Source: Centroberyx gerrardi (Eukaryota; Chordata; Actinopteri; Beryciformes; Berycidae). From it: a stretch of DNA of 64,000 bases. The DNA lies in contig NC_136005.1 of assembly GCF_048128805.1 (NCBI RefSeq), positions 13,418,975 through 13,482,974 of the forward strand. Direction: 5' to 3'. Of the stretch, positions 1-11,275 are shown piece after piece. The stretch's first letter is position 1. Each line of letters begins with the position of its first letter. Both the position numbers and the translations under genes were made by a program. The notes under the pieces were generated by a model. It saw nothing but the letters and a program-made list of their open reading frames with translations. It had not been told where the DNA came from and made no database searches.

Positions 1-1402
1 TAGTGGGAAGAGGGTCAGATAGGCTGGCTGTGGATTTAGAGGAAAGTAATTTAGAGATGGTGTCTAAGGAGACAGTCTCAAATTGCGGCTAGCACTCCAT
101 GCTAGCTGAAAGACCTCAAGTTTGGATGAGCGCCATTTGCGTTATAGCTTCAAGTCAAGCGAGTCAAGTAGAAGTAGTTGTGGAAGTATCAGTACGGCGG
201 GTGCTGTAGGCATCAACTAGATTTGAATGCCGACAGGGCAGTTCAATTTTAAATTTAATGAGGTAATGGTCTGATAATGCCGGTGGATATGCCAGAACTT
301 TAGTATTGCCATTAGAATGGGTCAGTGGTGGGTAGAGTACTGAAAATCTATACTCAAGTAAAAGTACAATTACTCCCATAAAAAATGACTGAAGTAAAAG
401 TGAAAATTACCATTTGAGAAACCCACTCAAGTAAAAGTAAAAAAGTACCTGGTTAATAAATTACTCAAAGTACAAGTTACTTTCCATTTTAATATTTTTA
501 GGGTGTGCGGGCCAGTGCAAAATAATGAAAAAACAGCACTTGTTGATAAAACTTTCTTAGCCCTTTATAAAACAGAATATAAGTCTGTTTAACTCTAGTA
601 TTTACAGACATTATCAAAGTAACCAAACCTATTACAGCCCCAAAATGCAGTAGATACCGAATACAATACAATGAATTAAAACTCAGATTTTCTGTTCTGT
701 AGTATTACTCCCTGTACCAAGACCTCAGTCAATCAACTAGAGAATGAAAACTTCTTTGCATTCACATTTTTCATTTGGGGATACCCATTTGTTGGAAGCT
801 GCCTCTTGTTCTGGGTTTTGCTCCGTCATCATCGCATCGTGGTCAAAAGACAGGTGATGCTTATTTTTCTTCCAGGCAGCTGGCAACTTGGCATCTGCAG
901 TAGAGGTGCTCCTCGCGCTCTCCCCCCCCTACACTCAATCCCCGCATTTAGAGCAGACTAGTTGTAACAAAGGTATAAATGGCAAATGTAGTGAAGTAAA
1001 AAGTAGATTACTGGCTCAAAAATATACCCGAGTAAAGAGTAGAAGTACAGTTTAAAAAAAGGAACTAGAAGTATTCGTTCCTTAAAAAAAACTACTTTTT
1101 TACTCATGTGCGTTAATGCGTTACTACCCACCCCTGGAATGGGTCTGTTCGTGAATCAACTGAGTAAAGCCAAAAGTGTCAATTAGGGACGAAAAAGCTT
1201 TGCTAAGTGGATCAGTTTTACTATTTAGATGAATATTGAAATCACCGATAATTAAGATGTTGTCCGCACAAGTTACAAGGTCGGAGAGGAAATTGTAAAA
1301 TTCTTCTAAAAAAGACGAATAGGGCCCAGGAGGGTGATAAACGATAATTAGGTAGAAAGGCAGTGGCAGGATACCAGAGTGTCTTGTCTTGTTTTATCCT
1401 TT
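1..1402 (-). mobile_element. L2/CR1-clade LINE, endonuclease part, cut by window edge
   Basis: Read on the minus strand, about 1,400-1,145 encodes an AP-endonuclease segment with the GDFNIH motif, and about 314-164 continues with the SDHYLIKF motif of the same domain. A hAT-type element (323-1,136) splits the two. The reverse transcriptase part lies beyond the left edge; in the next units it sits on the low-coordinate side. The element is 5' truncated near 1,400. Confidence 0.8.
323..1136. mobile_element. Non-autonomous hAT-type element
   Basis: An 814-bp insertion with inverted ends CAGTGGTGGGTAG and CTACCCACCCCTG, flanked on both sides by the 8-bp direct repeat GAATGGGT (315-322 and 1,137-1,144). 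The 8-bp target duplication and CAG-type ends fit the hAT superfamily. It carries no transposase ORF. It sits inside the LINE endonuclease region. Confidence 0.88.
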
Positions 1403-1413
1403 GCATTTTTTAT

Positions 1414-1468
1414 GAGTTGAAGCCATGACATACTCATTACATGTGCTTCAGCCTGCTGAGCTACCAGA
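1414..1468 (-). mobile_element. tRNA-derived SINE head upstream of protease gene 1
   Basis: On the minus strand this reads as a tRNA-like segment with an A-box-like GTAGCTCAGCAGGCTG and a B-box-like GGCTTCAACTC. It is a remnant of the SINE seen more fully at 6,060-6,176. It lies about 240 bp upstream of the start codon, in opposite orientation. Confidence 0.5.
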
Positions 1469-1710
1469 CACACAAGCAGTTGATTTAATCAGTTTCATTG
1501 AAAATAGTATGTGAGAACACATCTCTCCTGACCTCACTATCTTCACTAAAAGACATTAACTGTAGAGTTGCACTGGTACAAACAGGATGTGGCTGTCAGA
1601 TATAAGGAAATCTATATGTGAACCACAAGGCTGTGCAGACTCTGCTCTATACAAGGACTACTCTGCTCTATTTGACATCATCATTAGACCAGGTTGAGTG
1701 TCCTGCCTGC

Positions 1711-3180
1711 ATGATGCGTGGTTTGCACACATTTCTGCTTTTTCATGTTCTGACATGTCTGGGACAAAAAGGTAAGACTCTCTCAGGAGGGAAAACTGAT
1801 TAGTATTTATCTTTTGGGCTTACATTAACTATTTGTGATCTATATTTCTTTCTTTCATTTATCTATCTTTACATTCTTTTCAGCACTTGGGAGTAAAATC
1901 ATAAATGGGGAGAAGGCCCAGGAGAAGTCATTGCTGTACATGGCATCAGTGCAGTATAATGGAAAACATGTATGTGGAGGATTCCTTGTCAGCGAAGAGT
2001 TTGTAGTCACTGCTGCCCACTGCGACTTGAAGTGAGTTACTTTTCCTCTACAAGCAATCTCTGATTACTTTGATTGTAAATCAAATCAGAAATTTAAAGA
2101 GTGAACATGACTTTATGTTATATATGCCTAATATTTTCAAAAGTGATGAATCATTTTTTTGTGGCACTACATGAGAAAAACTATTGACAACTTCTCACTG
2201 ATCATTTATTCAGGACAAATGCCAAAATGAGTGTTGTTCTTGGCACCCACAACCTCAAGAGAGTGAATAAGAAAACAATGAGATACAATGTAATGAAATA
2301 CAAACACCCATGCTATGAGGACACCGAATACGGAAATGACATCATGCTCCTCAAAGTAAGCAGATATTTATTCAACCTAATCTAATAGTCATGAGTGACA
2401 TTGTGGCATTTTACAGTCCTCTGCAAATCCCTTGTGTTTAGTTAAGTTTTTGTTTTGTTTCATTTAGTTCAACAATTGTAAAAAATAAAATGTATAGCAA
2501 AACATTGTCAAGCATGACGCATTAAAATCAGAGACTTATTTCTAATGCAATTAAATGTAAAAAACATGGTGGTAAATGAATAGCAACATACATACATAAC
2601 ATTACTACAAAAAAACAAAACAAAAAAAAAACAATTTTGTGTGTTTCTAGCTGTCTAGGAAAGCTAAACTAAGTGAAACGATCAAAACAATTCAACTTCC
2701 AAGTCAGGATGAAATCATCAAAGCCAACACAAAGTGCATTGTAGCTGGATGGGGATACATTAAAACTGGCGGTACGGCTGTTAATAACCTGAGAGTCGTG
2801 GATGTGTCTACCATCGACCTGGACGTCTGTCAGGAGGAATGGAATCAGATTTCAGGAGGGCCGCTCACCCTTCCAGCCAATATTATCTGTGCAGGTGGAT
2901 ATGAGACAAACAAAGGATTTTGTCAGGTGTGTTGTATTCCTTTTCCCTACAAATATGAAATGTCAACTGGTATGAATGAACAAATTGAGATATGTTTTTT
3001 CTCTCATAGGGTGATTCTGGTGGCCCTCTGGTGTGCAATGGGACGGCAGTCGGCATTGTATCTTTCAACTACCGTGAAATCTGTGACTACCCAACTGTAC
3101 CCAACGGCTATGTGGAGATATCAAAATTCCTTCCCTGGATCGAAAAGATTCTCAAAGAAAAGGCATTCAAGGTGTACTAG
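1711..3180 (+). CDS. Granzyme-like secreted serine protease, gene 1
   Basis: Five coding exons with GT-AG borders: 1,711-1,771; 1,884-2,031; 2,214-2,355; 2,651-2,926; 3,010-3,180. Together they encode 265 residues, the usual size for granzymes. Residues 1 to about 20 form a signal peptide; GSK is followed by IING at 26, the expected mature end after zymogen cleavage. The S1-family triad is complete: H66 in TAAHC, D112 in NDIMLL, S212 in GDSGGP. The four conserved disulphides are present, including 191-220, which granzyme B, chymase and cathepsin G lack. S1-pocket positions read G189, F190, Q192, N216, N226, so it is unlikely to be trypsin-like by the D189 route. C103 is an extra, possibly unpaired cysteine. 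AATAAA lies at 3,281. It probably acts in leukocyte granules as an immune effector protease (inferred); substrate unknown. It is intact and closest to genes 3 and 5. Confidence 0.88.
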
Positions 3181-3540
3181 TCTCACACAAGAAGCTTTGT
3201 TTCAACATACTTCTACTATATTTAGAGGTATCGTAGTATCTGAGTAGTTCTGTCAGTGTCTGCTGCTTAACCCAATGCATAATAAACTTGGTTTATTCCA
3301 TATACTGTTTTGTTTCTGACTCCATGCTCATTATTAGAATGATATAATGATATATAAATTAATAAAAAATGCATGGAACTTTTTCCAACATTCACAAACA
3401 ATGAATGCCTCTCACACAAAATTATTGCTGGTGTAAACCACATTATGTGTTACTATATACTAAACTTATGAGTCATCATTAGAATTTTGCTTACAAAATA
3501 GTTCTGTTTTAAATCACATGTGTTTTTGAAATACTGAATT

Positions 3541-3790
3541 TCAGGTTGCAATTGTTTCTAGGATGGATACATATCATTTTCTAATGAAGCCCCTCATACA
3601 GAGTAGAGGAAACAGGAGGTTCTGGCAGGACTCGACCCAGCAGACCAGCAGGGTCTTGTGTGTTGGCTCTAAAGGGAAGAGTCTTAACCACTCCTTTCTA
3701 ACTCTCCACCCCCACTGCTGGAGATACAGAGACACTGGCCTCACAACCTGAACCCAAAAGGCCGTACAGAGCCCCACACACATTCAATAG
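3541..3790. repeat. Conserved 250-bp island after protease gene 1
   Basis: This stretch recurs after every protease gene (9,663; 19,974; 22,705; 33,049) with only one or two differences, although its flanks differ clearly between the gene 1/3 and gene 2/4 types. On the minus strand it contains a tRNA-Ser/Leu-like GAGTGGTTAAG and a B-box-like GGGTCGAGTCC. Short ORFs on both strands are not supported as genes. Confidence 0.7.
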
Positions 3791-4154
3791 TGTATCAACA
3801 TTTGAAATTAAAAGGTGCTTCTTCCCTGCTGTTTATGCTGATGAACCTTAGATTATTCTGTCTGTATCCTAGCACAAAAAAAAATAAAAAAATACTAAAA
3901 CAGTCTTTGTTCCATGCTTAATAAAAGCACATTCACTATTGTGGTTTGTCTGACATCTTTTACGGTGCATGAAACAGAATGTAAAAATTGCAGTATTCTT
4001 TTTTTTTTTTTTTTTTATCAAAGAATAATATGTTTTGCTAATGAGTGATTAAAAAACATTATGATTCCTTCATCACCCAGAGATGAGGACATCAGTTGTG
4101 GTCATGGTGCAGGTGACCACAGGCTGCAGTAAGTGATGTGAAACAACACCACAT

Positions 4155-4650
4155 CCTTTTTTCAGTGCTTCACAATCAAGACAAACAAAACATTGACAAA
4201 TGATATAGATCAATAAAACAGGACAATGAGGCAAACCAGTATTAAAAATAAATAGATAAATAAAACCAAATAAAATTAAATGTTCCAACCACATTTGAAT
4301 AAATAGCAGACAAGGCAAATAAAATAAAATGACAGAAAAAAACAAACTAATAAGAGCTAAATATGATAAATAGGCCTTAGATAAAAATAAGTTTTTGCAG
4401 AGTGATTTAAAAGATGATACTGACTCTGCCAGCCTGAGCAGGCAAGCCGTTCCAAAGCCACAGAGCCCTGATGGAAAAAGCCCGGTCACCTCTAGTCCTT
4501 GACCTGAACACAGGAACAGTCAGAAGGTTCCTGCCTGAGGATCTCAGACTGCACACAGGTTCATACAGGAACAAAAGTTCATTATGATAACTAGGGTCCA
4601 GGCCATGCACAGCCTTAAAATCCTAAAGCCACAGGCAGTGAGCATTAAGC
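4155..4650 (-). mobile_element. LINE 3' fragment (CR1/L2-like ORF2 C-terminus)
   Basis: The minus strand encodes the end of a non-LTR reverse transcriptase ORF: HGLDPSY, then SRTRGDRAF and LWNGLPAQAG, then a weak KSLCKNLF stretch, the standard C-terminal sequence of fish CR1/L2-like LINEs. It is 5' truncated. Copies sit at 10,258, 11,276, 20,588, 23,301 and 24,319. The homologous site after gene 5 (about 33,680) lacks it. Confidence 0.65.
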
Positions 4651-5282
4651 TAAAGTACATTGTTTCACTCTTCTTGCTAGTCAGCTACCACCACAACACT
4701 GCAACATTATTAAATTGAAAGAAAATGTGGCTGCCATGGGCATGAAAATAAAAACTGATTTGCCCAATTACAGGTCAACATTTGTCTGATGAAGGAGATT
4801 TTTTTTTTAATAAATGGAAGACAGCCACACTGATAGGCAGGTTAATTAAAAGCTCAATTTGTGACTTCGGTGGACTTGCACTGATGGAGATGCTGCGCCC
4901 TCTCATGGTCAAAAGGCAGAACGACTATAAAATTCTTATTTCAAACATGTCTGACTCTGGCCCTCTCTGCTGGGTATAATGAGGTACTGACCAGATAATA
5001 ACAGCAAGAGGTATTGCATCTATATCCAATACTACGTTGGTATCTGACTGGATTGGTAAAGACAAAACAATAAAGATGTGATGTAGTCAGACTTGTATAG
5101 TACTGCAGACACACTGAAGAATGTGTCCTTATCTGAGATACTTCTTACAAGTCACATTTTTTTTTGAAATGCTTTCAATTGTGAATTCAGAAAACACACA
5201 AAACAGAAAAAGTACATCCCAAACAGGGTCAGAGTGTGTGTATGTGTGTGTGTGTGTGTGAGTGTGCGCTTGTGTGTGTGTA

Positions 5283-5325
<43 letters not shown>

Positions 5326-6059
5326 ATGATTGGCAGATGTGTGCCTGTGCCTCATATATGTGAGTGCACATGTGTACATGTGTGAGAGCACTAGACAACA
5401 CTACCTGCAGGCAAGGAAATGAACAGAAAGGAAGGCTGGTAGGGAGAGACCATGCAATTATGCATCCAAATACAGTAAACCCAACATCTAACGGACATGG
5501 AAAGAAAACTCCAATGATTTTGCATGCCTGATTTTGTGTATGCATGTGCCTGCATACATGTATATGTGTTTATGTGCAGGTGGATATTTGTTTGCATCAT
5601 ATGAAAGCATATTTTCCAGTTGATACATAAGATTAATTATCATCACTCTAAATTGACTAAAGGCATGTTTAATTCTGGTCAATTAAAACATTAACAGACT
5701 GAGTAATAATATTGCTGTGGTCATCTAGCAGTCATTTATATGATGAAGGTAATTTAGATTGAAACATTTGGTCTGTAGAGCATTAAGTGGTTTCATGAAT
5801 GTGAGAACATCAATGCTCAAGTCTGAAGATGGTAACTGTGGTTTCCAGCTTCTGTGTTTCCTCTATTTGGTCAGGGGGGAAAGGAAATGTTTGAGTGTGC
5901 GGTGAACACAACTGTCAAAAGATGATAACACAAAGATTAATAATCGCATAGATCCTCACCACAACTAGTGCTTATTAAAAGTGGTATAGTTTTTTTTATT
6001 GTAACACTTCAAGATTTTAGCTTTTATTTGTGTATTATTTATATTTATTAGGTATTATA
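4651..6059. other. Non-coding spacer between protease genes 1 and 2
   Basis: No gene is seen. It carries a compound (TG)n/(GA)n microsatellite at about 5,234-5,324 and sequence shared with 11,790-13,270 of the same unit, so it is part of an older internal duplication. Confidence 0.7.
5234..5324. repeat. Compound (TG)n and (GA)n microsatellite
   Basis: An interrupted TG run is followed by about 40 bp of uninterrupted GA. The equivalent positions at 12,456 and 25,497 hold a long GT run with only a short GA tail. Confidence 0.95.
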
Positions 6060-6176
6060 CAATGGATGGCAAATTAAATGAATGGTGGAAGAGAGTCTGA
6101 CAGATGTGACAGAACTCTGAGTTGAACCCATGACATACTGACTTCATGATATGTGCTTCAGCCTGCTGAGCCACCA
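6060..6176 (-). mobile_element. tRNA-derived SINE upstream of protease gene 2
   Basis: On the minus strand it begins TGGTGGCTCAGCAGGCTG (a perfect A-box TGGCNNAGNNGG) and has GGGTTCAACTC as B-box about 50 bp later. A CT-rich tail follows, as in teleost tRNA-derived SINEs. It lies about 220 bp from the start codon of gene 2, in opposite orientation. Confidence 0.65.
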
Positions 6177-6626
6177 GAAACACAAGCAATTGTTTTAGTT
6201 ACAGTTTCATTGGATATAGTATGTGAGACCTCACTAAAACCACTGACCTCACTAAAAGACAATTGCACAGGTACAGACAGGATGTGGCTGTAAGAGTTCA
6301 GATATAATATAATCTAGATGGGAACGACAAGGCAGACTCTGCTGTATATAAGGATCTATTTGAGACCACCATGAGACCAGGTTGAGTGTCCTGCCTGCAT
6401 GATGCGTGGTTTGCACAAATTTCTGCTTTTTCATGTTCTGACATGTCTGGGACAAAAAGGTAAGACTCTCTCAGGAGGAAAAACTGATTAGTATTTATTT
6501 GTTTGGCTTACATTAACTATTTGTGATTTATCTTCCTTTCTTTCATTTATCTATCTTTTCATTCTTTTCAGCATTTGGGAGTGAAATCATAAATGGGAAA
6601 AAGGCCCAGAAGAAGACATTCCTCTA

Positions 6627-7608
6627 TGTTAGGCTTGACCCGATTAGCGGCTGGATTCACAGCAAAAGAGGCGGTGGTACGGTGCAACCAAAGGTGTTTA
6701 TTCACCCACAAAAATGACATAACAAGACAAAAATGACACTAAGTTGCAAAAAATGAGAGCATGGCTATGAGCAGCTCTCCAGGGTCCTACCAATAGCTGA
6801 GGCAGATGAACACTGGCAGCCCTTTATACTCTGCCTCAGGTAATTAACCTGGATGCTACCAACTATAGGGGTCACTTGCATAACATTCAACAATACAATA
6901 CACTGCCCCCTTTAACCTACCAGTCTACATATCTATCCGATACATACAGTCAAATTGATGTTGCTCTCAAACAATAAATACTGCAACATATAAACAATAT
7001 ACATTTGAGTTCAAACACCCACACAACACACAACACCCCCCCTGCTATCCCATCACATGGTCCCTCCCGGAACTATATATAGGTGCTCGGACACCCCGGG
7101 GAACTCTTTTGCCCGAACACCCTGGAACACAGACAAGACAGCACAGGTAAGTGATTGCATGAACCAACAATTAAAACCCTTACATTGCACCACTGTAGTA
7201 TTGCACTTAGAAATATATATTGCACTTAAGGTATTGCACTTAGAAATATTGCACTTGCCCATACCAAATCATGATATTCAACTAAACAATGAAAACCCAT
7301 TTCATGTCAGGTTGAGTACTGAACATTTGTTTGTTTCCTTCAGGTGGAGCTTCAATCCTTGACCATGCTGAGTAACTGCTCCAGCAGGACAAGATAAAAT
7401 AACTCACACAAACAAACTTAAAATGTTTAGTAAAATATATATATATATTCAATAAAATACTTTAAATCATGACTCTGTTTGCAATTATTAATGCTGTGCA
7501 AATATTACTGTGCAAACTATGCTGTGCAAACCATTTAATAAATCAAAGTGTACAATACAAATGTGCAAATAGTGCAAAGGATTAGTAACGAAGTGTGCCT
7601 TCGTTACA
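6627..7608. mobile_element. Solo LTR of an LTR retroelement
   Basis: A 982-bp block starting TG and ending CA, flanked by the 5-bp direct repeat CTCTA (6,622-6,626 and 7,609-7,613). It holds a TATA-like stretch near 7,070 and AATAAA-type signals in its last third, with no internal coding region. This is what recombination between the two LTRs of a provirus-like element leaves. The family is not assigned from sequence alone; a 5-bp duplication suits gypsy-, copia- or ERV-type elements. With one LTR, age cannot be estimated. The unit 2 gene has lost exon 2, so it cannot order the insertion against the duplication. Confidence 0.82.
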
Positions 7609-8288
7609 CTCTACATGGCATCAGTGCAGATTGATGGAAACCATGTTTGTGGAGGATTCCTTGTCAGCAAAGAGTTTGTAGTCACTGCTGCCCACTGCGA
7701 CCCGGAGTGAGTTACTTTTCCTCTACAAGCAATCTTTGATTACTTTGATTGTAAATCAAATCACAAATTTAAAGAGTAAACACAACTTTATGTTACATAC
7801 AGCAAATATGATCAAAAGTGATGAATAATTGGTTCACATTACAAGAGAAAAACTACTGACAACCTCTCACTGATCATTTATTCAGGGAATATGGCAAAAT
7901 GAGTGTTGTTCTTGGTACCCACAACCTCAAGAGAGTCAACAAGAAAACAATGAGATACGATGTAGTGAAATGCAAACACCCCTCCTATGATGGTGTCCAA
8001 TACGGGAATGACATCATGCTCCTCAAAGTAAGCAGATATTTATTCAACCTAATCTAATAGTCATGAGTGACTTTGTGGCATTTTACAGTCCTCTGGAAAT
8101 CCCTTGTGTTTAGTTAAGTTTAATTTTTCCTTTCATTTAGTTCAACAATTGTAAAAATTTAATGTATAGAAAAACATTGTCAAGCATGACGCATTAAAAT
8201 CAGAGACTTACTTCTAATGCAATTGTAAAAAAAAAACATGGTGGTAAATCAGTAGCAGCATACATTAACATTACTACAATAAAAAAAA

Positions 8289-8351
8289 GAAAAAGAAAAA
8301 AATAATTATATATATACTGTATATATATACATGCACACACACACACATACA

Positions 8352-8391
<40 letters not shown>

Positions 8392-8412
8392 TGTACTATA
8401 TATATATATTTT
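8289..8412. repeat. (TA)n-rich microsatellite in intron 3 of protease gene 2
   Basis: Nearly self-complementary TA and TATG runs, including a short (CA)n. Absent from intron 3 of genes 1, 3 and 5. Confidence 0.9.
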
Positions 8413-9662
8413 ATTTTAATTTTTTTTTGCAAGTTGGTAGTTCTAATACACACTATATTATAATGCTGTACAAAAAGCTAACAGCAACATTCAAATAAAT
8501 CATTCTGCAGCTCTATCTTGCAGCCATTGTTTGACTTTGAACCTAAAGATGTGCTGACTTGAGGTCTGTTTAACAGATGGATAGAGGAAGTTTGTCGTGA
8601 TATTAAGCCCTACTAGTCTTTAATTTTTACTTTTTGATTCTGTGTGTTTCTAGCTGTCTAGGAAAGCTAAACTAAGCAAAACAATGAAAACAATTAAACT
8701 TCCAAGTCAGGATAAAATCATCAAAGCCAACACAAAGTGCATTGTAGCCGGATGGGGATTAATTAAAACTGGCGGTACGACTGTTGATGACCTGCGAGTC
8801 GTGGATGTGTCTACCATCGACCTGAAAGTCTGTCAGAGGGCATGGAAACGCCTTCTAGCCAATGTTATCTGTGCAGGTGGATATAAGACAAAAAAAGGAT
8901 TTTGTCAGGTGTGTTGTATTCCTTTCTCTACAAATATAAAATGTCAACTGGTATGAATGAACAAATTAAGATGTGTTTTTTTCTCTCATAGGGTGATTCT
9001 GGTGGCCCTCTGGTGTGCAATGGGAAGGCAGTCGGCATTGTATCTTTCAACAACAGTGACAACTGTGACTACCCAGATCTACCCAATGTCTATACAGAGA
9101 TATCAAAATTCCTTCCCTGGATCAAAAAGATTCTCAAGAAAAAGGCATGTAAGGTGTACTAGTCTTACACAAGAAGCTTTGTTTCAACATACTTCTGTTA
9201 TATATAGAGGTATCGTAGTATCTGAGTAGTTCTGTCAATGTCTGCTGCTTAACCTAATGCATAATAAACTTGGTTTATTCCAAATTATGTTTTGTTTCTG
9301 ACTCCATGCTCCAGAACGATATAAGACACAGAACAATGTATAAGTTAATAAAAAATGCAAGGCCTTTTTTCCAACAATATATTGACAAAACCTCTCAGGT
9401 TAAGTTTGATGTTGTATGTTCAATGGACATACAGTAGGGTTCAGTGATCAGGCACAAGCAGAAGTTTCTAAAATCAGATAAACTTTGAAAACATTTGAAA
9501 AATGCCTACTCCCACAAAATGATTGTTGGTATGATAGTAAACCACATTATGGGTTACTATATAAAAATAACTAAACTAATATACTAAACTTATGAGTCAT
9601 CATTAGAATTTTGCTTACAAAATAGTTGTGTTTTAAATCATGTGTTTTTGAAATACTGAATT

Positions 9663-9912
9663 TCAGGTTACAATTGTCTCTAGGATGGATACATATCATT
9701 TTCTAATGAAGCCCCTCATACAGAGTAGAGGAGACAGGAGGTTCTGGCAGGACTCGACCCAGCAGACCAGCAGGGTCTTGTGTGTTGGCTCTAAAGGGAA
9801 GAGTCTTAACCACTCCTTTCTAACTCTCCACCCCCACTGCTGGAGATACAGAGACACTGGCCTCACAACCTGAACCCAAAAGGTCGTACAGAGCCCCACA
9901 CACATTCAATAG
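9663..9912. repeat. Conserved 250-bp island after protease gene 2
   Basis: Same island as at 3,541. The 62-codon stretch inside it differs from the gene 1 copy by a single codon, while the 400 bp between gene end and island have clearly diverged. Confidence 0.7.
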
Positions 9913-10257
9913 TGTATCAACATTTGAAATTAAAAGGTGCTTCTTCCCTGCTGTTTATGCTGACGAATCTCATATTATTCTGTCTGTATCCTAGCACAAA
10001 AAAAAGCAATCTTTGTTCCATGCTTAATAAAAGCAAATTCACTATTGTGGTTTGTCTGACATCTTTTACGGTGCATGAAACACAATGTAAAAATTGCAGT
10101 ATTCTTTCTTTTTTTTTTTATCAAAGAATAATATGTTTTGCTAATGAGTGATTAAAAAACATTATGATTCCTTCATCACCCAGAGATGAGGACATCAGTT
10201 GTGGTCATGGTGCAGGTGACCGCAGGCTGCAGTAAGTGATGTGAAACAACACCACAT

Positions 10258-10440
10258 CCTTTTTTCAGTGCTTCACAATCAAGAGAAACAAAAGATTGAC
10301 AAATGACATAGATCAATAAAACACGACAAAGAGGCAGAGCGGTGATAAAAATAAATAAATAAATAAAACCAAATAAAATGAAATGTTCCAGCCACAATTG
10401 AATAAATAACAGACAACTTTGGAGAGTGATTTAAAAGATG
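10258..10440 (-). mobile_element. LINE 3' fragment, shortened copy
   Basis: The same fragment as at 4,155, but cut after about 180 bp and joined directly to the sequence that precedes the ghost promoter. Confidence 0.6.
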
Positions 10441-10494
10441 ATACTGACTCTGCCAGCCTGAGCAGCCAAGCCGCTCTCAGACAGCCAGTGGATG

Positions 10495-10747
10495 GCAAAT
10501 GAAGAGAGAGAGTGAAGAAGAGAGTCTGACAGATGTGACAGAACTCTGAGTTGAACCCATGACATACTGACTTCATGATATGTGCTTCAGCCTGCTGAGC
10601 CACCAGAACCACAAGCAGTTGTTTTAGTCACATATAGTTACAGTTTCCCTGGAAATATTATGTGAGAACACATCTCTCCACTGACCCCAACATCTTCACT
10701 AAAAGACATGTAGAGTTGCACAGGTACAGACAGGATGTGGCTATAAA
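10495..10747 (+). pseudogene. Ghost promoter of a lost protease gene (with SINE)
   Basis: Matches the upstream region of protease gene 2 (about 6,065-6,300): the SINE remnant, then CTTCACTAAAAGACAT, then ACAGGATGTGGCT. No protease exon follows. Instead an unrelated 500-bp block begins. This indicates a third protease gene in the ancestral unit whose coding part is gone. Confidence 0.65.
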
Positions 10748-11249
10748 GGCCTGGATATGCTTCCTCAGAACTGCTTCTGAGAACCTCCCAAAACGAACTT
10801 CCAGAAGCCCTGAACCTTCATGGTTCTTCAGAACAATAGGGTCTGTAGGAGGAGCTGCAGGCTGTCTGTCAAACAAGGGGGAGGGGTGGTAAACAGGAAC
10901 TAGTCATGGGTCAGAGGTGAAAGCCTGTGTTTCCTGTTGTCTGTTCAAAGAAATGGCGGCAGGCTTGTTTCCCATGTCACAGGTTTATTTGTGGCGCTCT
11001 GCTACAATATTGGCACGAGCCACCACAAAATCAAAAGTTGGTCAGCATATATAAATTGATCTAAAGCGATCTGTAGGGCTGCGCGTCGCGTTATGTTCTC
11101 TGTCGCACCAGAGACTGATCTCACCGGCGCTCACAGCTGCTGCTCCAAAGTGGATTCAAAAAGCCAAAGCAGCCACTGTATTTTTACGCACAGCTATTAT
11201 GCACGGCACCATAGGTCATTTAACTGATAAACGTGTCGCGCTAGCCGAG
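10748..11249. other. Unassigned block replacing a lost protease gene body
   Basis: About 500 bp, richer in CG dinucleotides than its surroundings in its second half, with no paralogue inside the unit. It begins where the ghost promoter stops and ends where the LINE-flank sequence resumes at GTAAGTGATGTGAAAC. No clear terminal repeats or target duplication and no credible ORF were found. It may be an insertion or the filler of a deletion. Confidence 0.5.
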
Positions 11250-11275
11250 TAAGTGATGTGAAACAACACCACATC

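Larger units (their letters stand above)
6399..9162 (+). pseudogene. Granzyme-like serine protease gene 2, interrupted in exon 2 by a solo LTR
   Basis: Exons: 6,399-6,459; exon 2 in two pieces (6,572-6,626 and 7,614-7,706) around the LTR; 7,886-8,027; 8,654-8,908; 8,992-9,162. The two exon 2 pieces total 148 nt, exactly the length in the intact paralogues. The rest shows no other damage: signal peptide, IING, TAAHC, NDIMLL and GDSGGP are all present, splice sites are canonical and AATAAA lies at 9,263. Exon 4 is 255 nt against 276 in gene 1, lacking seven residues near its end. The specificity loops differ from gene 1 ([20 protein letters not shown]). C103 is serine here. The LTR separates the mature N-terminus from the catalytic histidine, so a normal protein is not expected from this allele. 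Whether the insertion is fixed or polymorphic is unknown. Confidence 0.88.

Noticed and set aside
3574-3783. Overlapping 62- and 69-codon ORFs in the 250-bp island, conserved in five copies
   Set aside because: Conservation is at nucleotide level on both strands and follows the whole island, including parts outside the ORFs. No start context or splice link to a gene.
3541-3790. Functional tRNA gene on the minus strand of the island
   Set aside because: A- and B-box-like sequences exist, but acceptor and anticodon stems do not pair convincingly and the base at position 33 is not U. Treated as tRNA-like only.
7057-7362. 101-codon ORF inside the solo LTR
   Set aside because: Lies entirely in LTR sequence, which does not normally encode protein; no known motif.
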